Made by a program: the position numbers and the translations under genes. From the NCBI RefSeq assembly GCF_009758205.1, contig NZ_WRXN01000007.1:1-64000 (forward strand): a stretch of 64,000 nucleotides of DNA, written 5' to 3'. The notes under the pieces were generated by a model that searched no databases, had not been told where the DNA came from, and saw only the letters and a program-made list of their open reading frames with translations. The stretch comes from Chitinophaga tropicalis. Lineage in GTDB: Bacteria > Bacteroidota > Bacteroidia > Chitinophagales > Chitinophagaceae. Shown here one piece after another: positions 23,159 to 31,161 of the stretch (position 1 is its first letter; each line of letters begins with the position of its first letter).

Positions 23159-24559
23159 CTATCTTCTTTCATCATACACGCCAAATTCTGCGATGGCGGG
23201 AGGTGCGCTGCTTTCGTCTATGAGGATACGTACACGGCCGCCCCATACCCTGTTGAAGCGGTGTATTTTTACGCGGCCGCCACCTTCTCCGCTGGCTAAT
23301 GGTTTCCAGGTACCATTCTCATTATACTCAAGGCGGTATTTTTTAATATTCGTACCGTCTTCCACGATGCTGATGGTGTTAAAACTTTTATCCTTATCGA
23401 AGTCTATTTCATACCAGGGTTGTTTAACTGTGGTATTTGACTGCCAGCTGCTCCTGAAGTTATCATCATTTGCAAAGTCCATGATATTCATATCATCGCT
23501 CCAGCTGGAATTGCCTGGCTGATGTTTGGCAATATTGGAAGAGATAATGGGCGCTATACTTTCGGGCAATGCAGGCATGGGGCCTTCCGGCTTCCACATC
23601 TTCCCTACCTGTTGTAAAGCAGCTACTGCATTATCGTCAATAAGGCCGTCACGGTTAGGTGCTACGTTCAGGATGAAATTGCACCATGCTTTGTTGAGTG
23701 GTACCAGGATATCGTTTACCAGTTTGGCAGGATCTTTTACAGGCGTAGCGGGGAAATTGGTTTTCCAGAACCAGGCGCTGTTGATAGGTAAGCAGGATAA
23801 TGCCGGCAGCCTGTTGCTCTCTTTTGAGATGTGCTGTCCTGCGCCCTGCTCGTAAGATTTGATATCAGTATAGAATAATGCTTCTGCGGGATATTTTGCC
23901 GCGTTCAGGTCCATTACCAGGCAGTTGGGCTGCAGAGATTTTATAAGGCGGTATATTTCCTCAAAGGGTACATCATCATAAGATATCCTGGACCAGGGAG
24001 CATCCCATCCGTCTATGATCATTGCCGTGATCTCTCCGTATTTGGTGAGCAGCTCTGTCAGCTGGGCCTTGATCATGTCAATATGTTTATGTGTGATCAG
24101 GTTAGGACGTAGCCTGTGATGTGTGTCCAGGATGGAATAATATAACATTACTTTCAGTCCCCTGGCGCGGAAAGCGTCTGTATACTGTTTTACCACATCC
24201 TTGCCATAAGGGCTGTTCATCACATTGTAATCTGTTGTCTTGGTATCCCAGATACAGAAGCCGCTGTGATGTTTTGTGGTAAGGCAGCCGTAGCTCATAT
24301 TTGCTGCTTTTGCAGTAGCTGCCCATTGGTTGCAATCCAGTTTTGCAGGATTGAACAGGGAAGCTGGTGCGTCAGGGTCCGGCCAGTCCTGATTGGCGAA
24401 GGTGGGGATGTTGAAATGGATGAACATTCCGAAGCGCAGGTCAACGAATTGTTGTTGTAATGCTGCGAGTGATGTAGTTGCGGATTTTAGCTGTGCCAGC
24501 AAGGTGAAAGGTATCAGTAACTGAATACCTAACAGCCAGCATAAACGTGTTTTCTTCAT
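23159..24559 (-). CDS. Alpha-L-fucosidase, GH29, with C-terminal discoidin-like domain
   Basis: A secreted glycosidase of 466 aa releasing terminal L-fucose with retention. A Sec signal ends near residue 22 (FTLLAQ). GH29 features follow: LRFGMFIHFN near 41-50, the conserved LTTKHHSGFCIW near 93-104, and ITAMIIDGWDAPW, where Asp183 is the probable nucleophile. The C-terminal ~120 residues (from about SSWSDDMNIMDFANDDNFRSSW) look like an F5/8-type-C carbohydrate-binding domain. No T9SS sorting tail is present, so it is likely periplasmic. It lies upstream of the SusC/SusD pair, consistent with uptake of fucosylated glycans. The acid/base residue cannot be assigned by eye. Confidence 0.9.
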   Translation of the reverse strand: MKKTRLCWLLGIQLLIPFTLLAQLKSATTSLAALQQQFVDLRFGMFIHFNIPTFANQDWPDPDAPASLFNPAKLDCNQWAATAKAANMSYGCLTTKHHSGFCIWDTKTTDYNVMNSPYGKDVVKQYTDAFRARGLKVMLYYSILDTHHRLRPNLITHKHIDMIKAQLTELLTKYGEITAMIIDGWDAPWSRISYDDVPFEEIYRLIKSLQPNCLVMDLNAAKYPAEALFYTDIKSYEQGAGQHISKESNRLPALSCLPINSAWFWKTNFPATPVKDPAKLVNDILVPLNKAWCNFILNVAPNRDGLIDDNAVAALQQVGKMWKPEGPMPALPESIAPIISSNIAKHQPGNSSWSDDMNIMDFANDDNFRSSWQSNTTVKQPWYEIDFDKDKSFNTISIVEDGTNIKKYRLEYNENGTWKPLASGEGGGRVKIHRFNRVWGGRVRILIDESSAPPAIAEFGVYDERR

Positions 24560-24933
24560 AGTTTTTCCGTGATAAACGATTATAGATTCTGAGACCTGAG
24601 TACAGTATTATACTAAAATATGACAATCAATTTATCAATGCCAGTAAAGCGAATACAATATAACTAAATGTGAATATCTTATTAGTAAGCGATTTTTGCG
24701 GGGTGTTTTGGCCTGCGGCCGGCTGAGGATAGAATAATGCGTTTTAAGAATTGAAGGTGTCTGACAGGTGGAGAAGGGAATGATGCGATTTAGAATTAAG
24801 ATGTTTTGACTGGGCGATTTTAACAATTTAACAGGATAAATGCAGAGCCTGTAGGGTGAAAGTGGCCTGGTTTTGGATTTACGGTTAGTACCTGAGGGAC
24901 AAAAGCAGATAAATACATTAAAACACAATATAT
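24560..24933. other. 374-bp divergent intergenic region with degenerate repeats
   Basis: It separates the leftward fucosidase gene from the rightward OmpA gene, so it must hold both promoters; no clear TAnnTTTG element was found for either. At 24708-24726 is an exact copy of the 19-mer at 18044-18062. It is followed by two degenerate copies of about 48 bases, starting near 24732 (GAATAATGCGTTTTAAGAATT) and near 24779 (GAATGATGCGATTTAGAATT). No gene seen. Confidence 0.6.
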
Positions 24934-25791
24934 ATGCAACGAAAAACCATATTTTTAGTCCTATCCCTTCCTGTTTTTTTATTTTCCTGCGTAAGCACCA
25001 AAAAGTTCAAGGCTTCGGAAGCAAGATATGCTGATCTGAGTGGAAAGTATAACACATTACAAGGTCAGCTGGATGAATGTCAGCGGAATTTAAGAGATAC
25101 CACTGCTGCTTTTGCAAGGAGCAGGAATCAGAGTGAAGAACGGGTTGAAGGGTTGAAGCAAAACAATAATGTTTTATTAAACCAGTTGAAAGATCTTTCT
25201 GTGATCAGTAATTCACAGGCAGAGAGCATTAAGAAATCGCTGGATAATATAGGCGCCAAAGACGCTTATATACAGGACCTGCAATCTGCTATAGCGAGAA
25301 AGGATTCGTTGAATATGGCATTGGTGATGAACCTGAAAGGAGCTATTGGTAACCTGGATGATAAGGACATTAATATTAAGGTTGAGAAAGGAGTGGTTTA
25401 TATAGATATCTCCGATAAGTTGCTGTTTGAAAGTGGTAGTTATGATATTACTGCAAGAGCTAAGGAAGTGTTAGGAAAAGTAGCTAAGGTGCTGGCTGCT
25501 CAGCCGGAAATAGAATTTATGGTGGAAGGGCATACGGATACCAATCCTTACAAGAGAGGTGTATTGCTTGACAACTGGGACCTGAGTGTGAAGAGAGCTA
25601 CTGCTGTAACCCGTGTGCTGCAGAATGATTATGGTATTCCTCCTGCGCGTATTACTGCTGCCGGCCGTGGTGAATATGTTCCTGTTGCCGGTAATGATAC
25701 GGCTGAAGGGCGTGCGTTGAACCGCAGGACGCGGATCATTATTTTGCCACAGCTGGATCAGTTCTTTAAGTTACTGGAGAGGAAACAATAA
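24934..25791 (+). CDS. OmpA-family lipoprotein with coiled coil
   Basis: The only clear gene on the plus strand. Its 285 aa start with a lipoprotein signal (KTIFLVLSLPVFLFSC, Cys near 19), then a long heptad-like coiled coil (about 30-120, many Gln/Asn/Leu), and an OmpA C-terminal peptidoglycan-binding domain (about 155-275) with LLFESGSYDIT, FMVEGHTDTNPY and a final GRALNRRTRIIIL. HTD and RTR are the peptidoglycan-contact motifs. It should tether the outer membrane to the cell wall. It is transcribed towards the beta-barrel protein gene, with a shared terminator between. Confidence 0.92.
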   Translation: MQRKTIFLVLSLPVFLFSCVSTKKFKASEARYADLSGKYNTLQGQLDECQRNLRDTTAAFARSRNQSEERVEGLKQNNNVLLNQLKDLSVISNSQAESIKKSLDNIGAKDAYIQDLQSAIARKDSLNMALVMNLKGAIGNLDDKDINIKVEKGVVYIDISDKLLFESGSYDITARAKEVLGKVAKVLAAQPEIEFMVEGHTDTNPYKRGVLLDNWDLSVKRATAVTRVLQNDYGIPPARITAAGRGEYVPVAGNDTAEGRALNRRTRIIILPQLDQFFKLLERKQ

Positions 25792-25830
25792 GTTTTTTTA
25801 AGAGAGGTCTATCATCCATATTCATATAGT

Positions 25831-25868
25831 AAATAAGGCCGCTTCTCCCGTTTGAGGCGGCTTTATTT
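25831..25868. terminator. Bidirectional terminator between convergent genes
   Basis: A 12-bp stem with one mismatch, AAATAAGGCCGC (25831-25842) and GCGGCTTTATTT (25857-25868), ends the plus-strand OmpA gene and the minus-strand beta-barrel gene, whose stop codon lies in the right arm. Confidence 0.75.
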
Positions 25869-28481
25869 CCCTTTACCTTTAAACATTCTCAGGTCACATT
25901 GCAATGTGAACATAAAATATCTTCCTAATAACCTGTTCCTGTTCTCCACTACTGAGTTGCCTGAAATAGACTGTGACATGCGCGATGTTTCATCCAGCAG
26001 GTTGAATACCTGCAGCCGGGTAGTCAGCTTACGCTTAAAGAACATATTCTCCAGCGTTCCGTTTATCAGCAGCGGATTGGCATTTAAAGCACCGGAATAC
26101 CCGCTGTTCAGCTGTTTGGTAAGATCCATTCCCAGTGAAAGTGTTTTCAGGAAATATACCTTTCCATTCATGCTCAGGTTCCACGTACTGATATTCGTAA
26201 TATTATTCTCTGCCAGCACATATACGTTCCTGTTGAAAGTATATGCAGCGCCGGCAGTCAGTTCTATCCATTCTCTCAACATATTGGCCCGGAAGGACTG
26301 GGTGAGTACAAGGTTCTGTCCTGTCTTGCGCACATTATCCATATACAGGATATTATTATTGTAGGAACTGTTACCATCCAGGAACAGATTGTACTTACCA
26401 TCATTTATCCTGTAAGACCATCCATAGATAAACCTGAAGTTATAATCGCCATCTGTATTCAGGAAGCGTGTTTCCTGCTTTACAGTATTGAAACTGTCTT
26501 TTACCAGGGAAACGTTGGTCACTACTTTATCCTGGGTATAGTTGGCAGATAAATGGATAAACAATGTATTCAATCCTGCATTCCGGTAGTTGAAGAACAC
26601 GGAATGTGCGAAAGAGGGTTTCAGATCGGGATTACCGATAACAGGGAATTGTGCATTGGTGAGATCAGGCACCGGCTGCATTTGCTGGTAAGTAGGGAAA
26701 ATGACGTTCCCTGCATACGATAATGTCAGTGTGGCTGATTTAGGCAGTTTATACTGTATACGGAATACAGGCACCAGCCGGTTGCTGCGTACTGTGGCCC
26801 TTACCCCGCTTTCCAGCGCAAGGCTTGTCAGGCTGGCAGGTTGCAGGCGGGCGCCCAGGGTATAATCCCATTTTTTTGTACTGCGGCGGAAGTTTAGTTC
26901 CATCTGGTGTTGCATCATCGTATATGTATAACTGTTACTGAGGGAGTCAATAACATTTATTTTTCCGTCAGGAGTGATCCAGCGTGTTTCCTGGCTATTA
27001 TCTGTTTTATTGTAGTTAAGGGAGTATCTCAATTCAAGGCTGTTCAGGGAATCCAGTGGTTCTACATAAGAGATCTGTGTGTTGGCTGTCAGGTTCCTGT
27101 TCTTCTTGTCCAGTACCTGATGCAGCAGGGAATCTTTGGCAATAGTACCGTCTGTATTGTAATATCTCAGGCTGTCTGTGCCATCCTGCAGGTTATCGTT
27201 ATTCGTGTTGTTCACATAGAGTCCGAGTGACATTACTCTTCCCAGACTGCTGAAACGGTGAGAGCCGAACATCCCTGCCAGGAAAACCGGTGTGCTTCCT
27301 GTATTGCTGTTATATGATGACTGATCTTTGAGCTGGAGGCCTGTCTGTTTTGCACGGAGTATGCTGTTATTGCTGTTGGTATTACGGCTTACATTAAGAT
27401 TGAAGTTCAGCATATCCCCTTCTTTCGGCTTGTATTCTGTACCGAGGTTAATATTGTAGTTGTCTGCCCGGCTGTTGTTGAGGCTTGTGTTATCACTGTT
27501 GAGTGTTCCTTCTGTAGTAACCGTTTTAACGGTGCTTAAAGATTCTGTTTCAGAGGTGGTGCGGCCGCCCATTGCACCTATGTTCATGGAAAATTTCTTG
27601 CTGTAATTTCCGCGGTAGTTGATATTTCCTGTAGTTGATATAACATTCCCTACCTGTGCGGAAATATTGTTCTTATTGCCATTGATGGACAGTTGTTGTT
27701 TCTCGCTGAAATAGTTTCCCAGCACTGCAGCATTGTACCTGCCGTCATTGCCTGTTCCTGCCAGCATCTGTGCCTGGTAGACCTTTTCAAGATCTGCCTT
27801 TGTCTGGATATTGATGATCCTTTCTGGTTCTCCTACCTTTCTTCCGGTGGCTCTTGCCAGGTCTCCATAATCATCTATGAGCTGGATCTTATCTATCAGA
27901 TCTACCGGCAGCAGTCGTGTCAGGGTTTTGATATCGTCCACCATAAAATCCTTTCCGTTGATCCTGATCTTAGTGATCTTCTTTCCCATTGAGGTGACAT
28001 TCCCTTCCATATCTACCTGCATGCCCGGCAGGCGTTTGAGAAGATCTTCCGTTACTGCGTTCTGGCGCAGCCTGTACTGGTCTGCCCGGTATTCTATAGT
28101 ATCTTCTTTCATGATAATGGGCGAAGGCCGGGCTTTTATTACTACTTCCTTCAGGGTGCTTGTTCTCATGGTCAGTGTTACCAGGGGAAGGTCTATTGGT
28201 GTGCCACCTTCTTTATAGCTGAATTCGCGATACCATGTTTCATATCCCATCACGCTTACCCTGATAGTGAAAACGGGGCGGGGTACTTTGGTGAAACTGA
28301 ATCTGCCAGATTCGTTGCTGGTGGTATGCAGGGTATCTTTACCTGTCAGCAGCAGTATATTAGCCCCTATCATGGTTTGTCCTGTAGTATCCTTTATTGT
28401 TCCTGAAACGGTATAGGTAGTCTGAGCCAGCACATACTGCAGACTGCATACAAAGGAGATAAGCAGAAGGATCCTCTTCAT
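25863..28481 (-). CDS. TonB-receptor-like outer membrane beta-barrel protein
   Basis: An outer-membrane protein of 872 aa of the carboxypeptidase-regulatory plus OMP_b-brl_3 type common in Bacteroidota. A Sec signal ends near residue 19 (SLQYVLAQ); the regulatory-like domain spans about 22-110 (YTVSGTIKDTTGQTMIGANILLL); LKEVVIKARP near 113 stands where a TonB box would be; the plug-like part holds TEDLLKRLPGMQVDMEGNV and KITKIRINGKDFMVDD; the rest is a Asn/Ser/Thr-rich barrel. There is no SusD partner, so it is not a standard glycan system; cargo unknown (ions, peptides or no transport). The sigma gene upstream is separated by a terminator. Confidence 0.85.
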   Translation of the reverse strand: MKRILLLISFVCSLQYVLAQTTYTVSGTIKDTTGQTMIGANILLLTGKDTLHTTSNESGRFSFTKVPRPVFTIRVSVMGYETWYREFSYKEGGTPIDLPLVTLTMRTSTLKEVVIKARPSPIIMKEDTIEYRADQYRLRQNAVTEDLLKRLPGMQVDMEGNVTSMGKKITKIRINGKDFMVDDIKTLTRLLPVDLIDKIQLIDDYGDLARATGRKVGEPERIINIQTKADLEKVYQAQMLAGTGNDGRYNAAVLGNYFSEKQQLSINGNKNNISAQVGNVISTTGNINYRGNYSKKFSMNIGAMGGRTTSETESLSTVKTVTTEGTLNSDNTSLNNSRADNYNINLGTEYKPKEGDMLNFNLNVSRNTNSNNSILRAKQTGLQLKDQSSYNSNTGSTPVFLAGMFGSHRFSSLGRVMSLGLYVNNTNNDNLQDGTDSLRYYNTDGTIAKDSLLHQVLDKKNRNLTANTQISYVEPLDSLNSLELRYSLNYNKTDNSQETRWITPDGKINVIDSLSNSYTYTMMQHQMELNFRRSTKKWDYTLGARLQPASLTSLALESGVRATVRSNRLVPVFRIQYKLPKSATLTLSYAGNVIFPTYQQMQPVPDLTNAQFPVIGNPDLKPSFAHSVFFNYRNAGLNTLFIHLSANYTQDKVVTNVSLVKDSFNTVKQETRFLNTDGDYNFRFIYGWSYRINDGKYNLFLDGNSSYNNNILYMDNVRKTGQNLVLTQSFRANMLREWIELTAGAAYTFNRNVYVLAENNITNISTWNLSMNGKVYFLKTLSLGMDLTKQLNSGYSGALNANPLLINGTLENMFFKRKLTTRLQVFNLLDETSRMSQSISGNSVVENRNRLLGRYFMFTLQCDLRMFKGKGK

Positions 28482-28711
28482 ATCAAAATACTAGCTTCAA
28501 TTCAGACCTGTATTTATTATGTTTGAGGGATACGGGGGCTATATTACGGGCTAAAAAACTGGGCTATACAAATCTATTTTTCCGGGTTCCTGTAAAGTGG
28601 CTCAAGTATCCTTGTAACTCTAATGATTAACCCGATGAAATTAGGCTTTTTTAGGCAATTCCCGTAAAAAATGATGTTACTGCACCTGTTCTGCAGCAGC
28701 TGTTAAGAAAA

Positions 28712-28743
28712 GTGTAAAAAGCTCCACAGGGAGCTTTTTACAC
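28712..28743 (-). terminator. Perfect hairpin containing the sigma gene stop codon
   Basis: A 14-bp perfect stem GTGTAAAAAGCTCC (28712-28725) with GGAGCTTTTTACAC (28730-28743), loop ACAG. The TAA stop of the sigma gene (28738-28740) lies inside the right arm, so termination overlaps the last codons. Confidence 0.75.
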
Positions 28744-29325
28744 GGCTTGTAATGCTTCTTCGCATTCTATCATTTTCCTCATATTCATTACTGCATAACG
28801 TACCCTTCCCAATGCTGTATTAATACCAATGTTTACGGTCTGTGCTATCTCTTTAAAGCTGAGGTCTGCATAATAGCGCAGGATCAGCGCTTCCCTTTGT
28901 GCTTCCGGCAAACGGTCAAGCAGCGCTCTTACTGCAACATGGGTTTCGTGGGTCATGATATGCTGTTCATGACTTTCCACCCCTTCATGAACACTTCCCG
29001 CAAGTTCATCTTTGTAGACGACTGAAAATGCGGGCCAGGCGTTCTTTTTGCGAAAGTGGCTAATGCAGCAGTTGTGTGCAATTCTGACCGCCCAAGCAAT
29101 AAAGCGGCTGTTGTCCAGGTAATGGCCTTCATTAAGTGCATTGATTATTTTGATGAACACGTCCTGGAAAATGTCTTCAGCCAGGCATCTGTCTTTTACA
29201 AGCAGCATGATAGTAGTAAAGATCCGGTTCTTATGCCGGTGAACAAGTACAGAGAATGCGTGATCATTGCCGGATCTGTACATTTTTATAAGTTCTTCGT
29301 CTGTCAGGTCACAATATCTTTTCAT
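28738..29325 (-). CDS. ECF RNA polymerase sigma factor, orphan
   Basis: A sigma-70 ECF factor of 195 aa. Region 2: CLAEDIFQDVFIKIINAL near 47-64 and the DNA-melting helix FIAWAVRIAHNCCISHFRKKN near 74-94. Region 4: LPEAQREALILRYYADLSFKEIAQTVNIGINTALGRVRYAVMNMRK near 138-183. Unlike the other two sigma genes here it has no hydrophobic tail and no FecR gene beside it. The collagen-like lipoprotein gene lies 84 bases upstream in the same direction. Its anti-sigma partner and regulon are not evident. A role in cell-envelope stress is possible. Confidence 0.9.
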   Translation of the reverse strand: MKRYCDLTDEELIKMYRSGNDHAFSVLVHRHKNRIFTTIMLLVKDRCLAEDIFQDVFIKIINALNEGHYLDNSRFIAWAVRIAHNCCISHFRKKNAWPAFSVVYKDELAGSVHEGVESHEQHIMTHETHVAVRALLDRLPEAQREALILRYYADLSFKEIAQTVNIGINTALGRVRYAVMNMRKMIECEEALQAV

Positions 29326-29409
29326 AGCATTAAGTTTTTAGAATATCCGGCCGCCCTGGACAAAGCAGCCATTTTAGATGTGGTTTTGATGGAGATGGTC
29401 ATTAGTAAA

Positions 29410-29970
29410 CTAGTTTTTCAGGCCTAAATGAGCCTGTACCTCAGCGTAATTGCTCCAGTTAATACTTTTGGCAGTACGTGCAGCAACGCCGCCTGGTACT
29501 ATCACGTATCTTACCTGGTATCTTTTTACGCCTGCAGATACTTCAACAGTGCTTACGTTATAATTACTTAACAATAATATTCCTCCTTCCACTACTACAT
29601 CCCTGATGTAGACGGTACCATCTGTATAGGGGATGGAGCCGATATTTGGCTGATCAGGCGTGTAGAGGTTGATATAGACTTTTACAAAGCCTGTGTTGAG
29701 CAGTTCCTGATCTATCTGAGCTACTTCCACTCCCCATACATAGTCACCTGAGGCGGTATCTAAAGCAAATTCAGTATCGAGCCAGCCGGAATAAACAACA
29801 TTTGCCGAACCTGGCTCGCCGGCATCCCCCTTGTCCCCTTTATCGCCTTTAGGGCCTGTTTCACCAGCGGGGCCGGCAGGACCTGTGTCTCCGTCTTTAC
29901 CACAGGAAGAGATACCGATCATAACTGAGAAGAGACATGCGAAAAAAAAGAAACCGGAAAGTTTTTTCAT
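29410..29970 (-). CDS. Collagen-like repeat lipoprotein
   Basis: A surface or periplasm-facing lipoprotein of 186 aa. The signal FFFFACLFSVMIGISSC gives a lipidated Cys at about 23, followed directly by about ten Gly-x-y triplets (GKDGDTGPAGPAGETGPKGDKG... about residues 24-53) that could form a short collagen-like trimeric stalk. The remaining ~130 residues form a predicted beta-rich head (SGWLDTEFALDT, YVWGVEVAQIDQELLNTG, VKRYQVRYVIVPGG). Bacterial proteins with this build are common in Bacteroidota but unstudied. It is followed by the orphan sigma gene. Confidence 0.8.
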   Translation of the reverse strand: MKKLSGFFFFACLFSVMIGISSCGKDGDTGPAGPAGETGPKGDKGDKGDAGEPGSANVVYSGWLDTEFALDTASGDYVWGVEVAQIDQELLNTGFVKVYINLYTPDQPNIGSIPYTDGTVYIRDVVVEGGILLLSNYNVSTVEVSAGVKRYQVRYVIVPGGVAARTAKSINWSNYAEVQAHLGLKN

Positions 29971-30000
29971 AAATAAAAGTTTGTATTAGTTTAAAAATAT

Positions 30001-30050
30001 CCCTCCGTGCTCTCACTGCTGTTTTGCAGCAATGAGAACGGCAGAGGGGG
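30001..30050 (-). terminator. Terminator ending the SusCD-adhesin-PorP operon
   Basis: An extended imperfect stem-loop: CCCTCC (30001) pairs with GAGGGG (30044-30050), and an inner stem TCTCACTGCTG/CAGCAATGAGA encloses loop TTTTG. On the minus strand it is followed by ATATTTTTAAAC. It lies 48 bases after the last PorP stop. Confidence 0.7.
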
Positions 30051-30098
30051 TTAAAGCAGTAAGAAGGTCGTTGACATAGTGTTTACTCCATCAGGCTG

Positions 30099-31130
30099 TT
30101 ACCACAGATTCCTGGGACAGAGATCGCCAAAGCGGTTGCCCAGTAAGAAGCCTATTAGTATTTCATGTGTGCCACGACTTACCGTATTTAAAGAAGAGGT
30201 TGTGTAATCATAGGAATATCCTATGTTGATACTGGCATTGATGTTAACGCCCAGCATTGCGGCAAAGCCATCGTTGATGCGGTAGGAACCTCCTATCCAC
30301 ATTCTGTCCCGGTAGAGAAATTTGGAGTTGACATCAAAGCTGAGTGGTGCTGCGGTGACCATCCTTACCATGGCGGAAGGCAGTACGCTTACGTCATCGT
30401 TGAGCCACAGCCTGTACCCGCCTGACAGGAACAGGTGCGGTACCAGTTTTCCCCTGTAAAGGGAATCGCCCACTACCTTACCATTGTCATAGGCTATTTC
30501 CTGGGGGATAATATTCTGGACTGCCGCACCTATATAATAGTCAGCACCATATAAAAGCAGGCCGGCATTCACTTCCGGGCGCCATTTATTCAGTTGTTGT
30601 CCTGAAGCCACTACCGGGTCTCCCGGCTGCTGAAATTCCAGCAGTGTTGCATCGACCGATACGGTCTGCGCTCCTACCGAGATACCTGCGCTCACGCTGG
30701 TGCGTGGCGAGATAGGGATATGGTGCGCATAGGTACCGCTGATAGAGAAGCGGTTGAGCGGCCCTGTTTTATCATTCAGGATAGTGAGCCCGACACCGGC
30801 ATGAGAAGGCGGTGTGGTATATTCCTGCCAGTATGCCCTGCCTCTTGGGTTTTCTCCGGGAGGCGTCAGTCCTGTTACGCTGGCTACGGGGTAATCGCTT
30901 TTGCGTAAGGGCCCGTGAACGGTCAGGTAGGTGGTGACCGGCGCTCCCTTCAGTCCTGTCCACTGTATCCGGTGGCTGGCCTTTACATCCCAGTAGTTCT
31001 CAATACCTGCCATGGCGGGGTTGATGATAAAGGGATTCAGGATATACTGTGTATAATGTGGCTGTTGCTGCGCACGTATGCTCTGCGATATGATGACCAG
31101 CAGCAACAGGAGCCATGGAAATCTTTTCAT
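30099..31130 (-). CDS. PorP/SprF-family type IX secretion protein (2)
   Basis: An outer-membrane beta-barrel of 343 aa with Sec signal ending SIRAQ. The family start QPHYTQYILNPFIINPAMAGIENYWDVKASHRIQWTGLKGAPVTTYLTVHGPL is complete, followed by GVGLTILNDKTGPLNRFSISGTYAHHIPI and a series of amphipathic strands. PorP/SprF paralogues anchor surface proteins secreted by T9SS; in Flavobacterium johnsoniae SprF is needed for the type-B adhesin SprB. It is the last gene of the operon, 31 bases after the PorE-like gene. Two such genes in the operon match its two CHU_C cargo genes. Confidence 0.92.
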   Translation of the reverse strand: MKRFPWLLLLLVIISQSIRAQQQPHYTQYILNPFIINPAMAGIENYWDVKASHRIQWTGLKGAPVTTYLTVHGPLRKSDYPVASVTGLTPPGENPRGRAYWQEYTTPPSHAGVGLTILNDKTGPLNRFSISGTYAHHIPISPRTSVSAGISVGAQTVSVDATLLEFQQPGDPVVASGQQLNKWRPEVNAGLLLYGADYYIGAAVQNIIPQEIAYDNGKVVGDSLYRGKLVPHLFLSGGYRLWLNDDVSVLPSAMVRMVTAAPLSFDVNSKFLYRDRMWIGGSYRINDGFAAMLGVNINASINIGYSYDYTTSSLNTVSRGTHEILIGFLLGNRFGDLCPRNLW

Positions 31131-31161
31131 AAGCTTGTGTTTTTAGTGGTGTGCTTTTACC

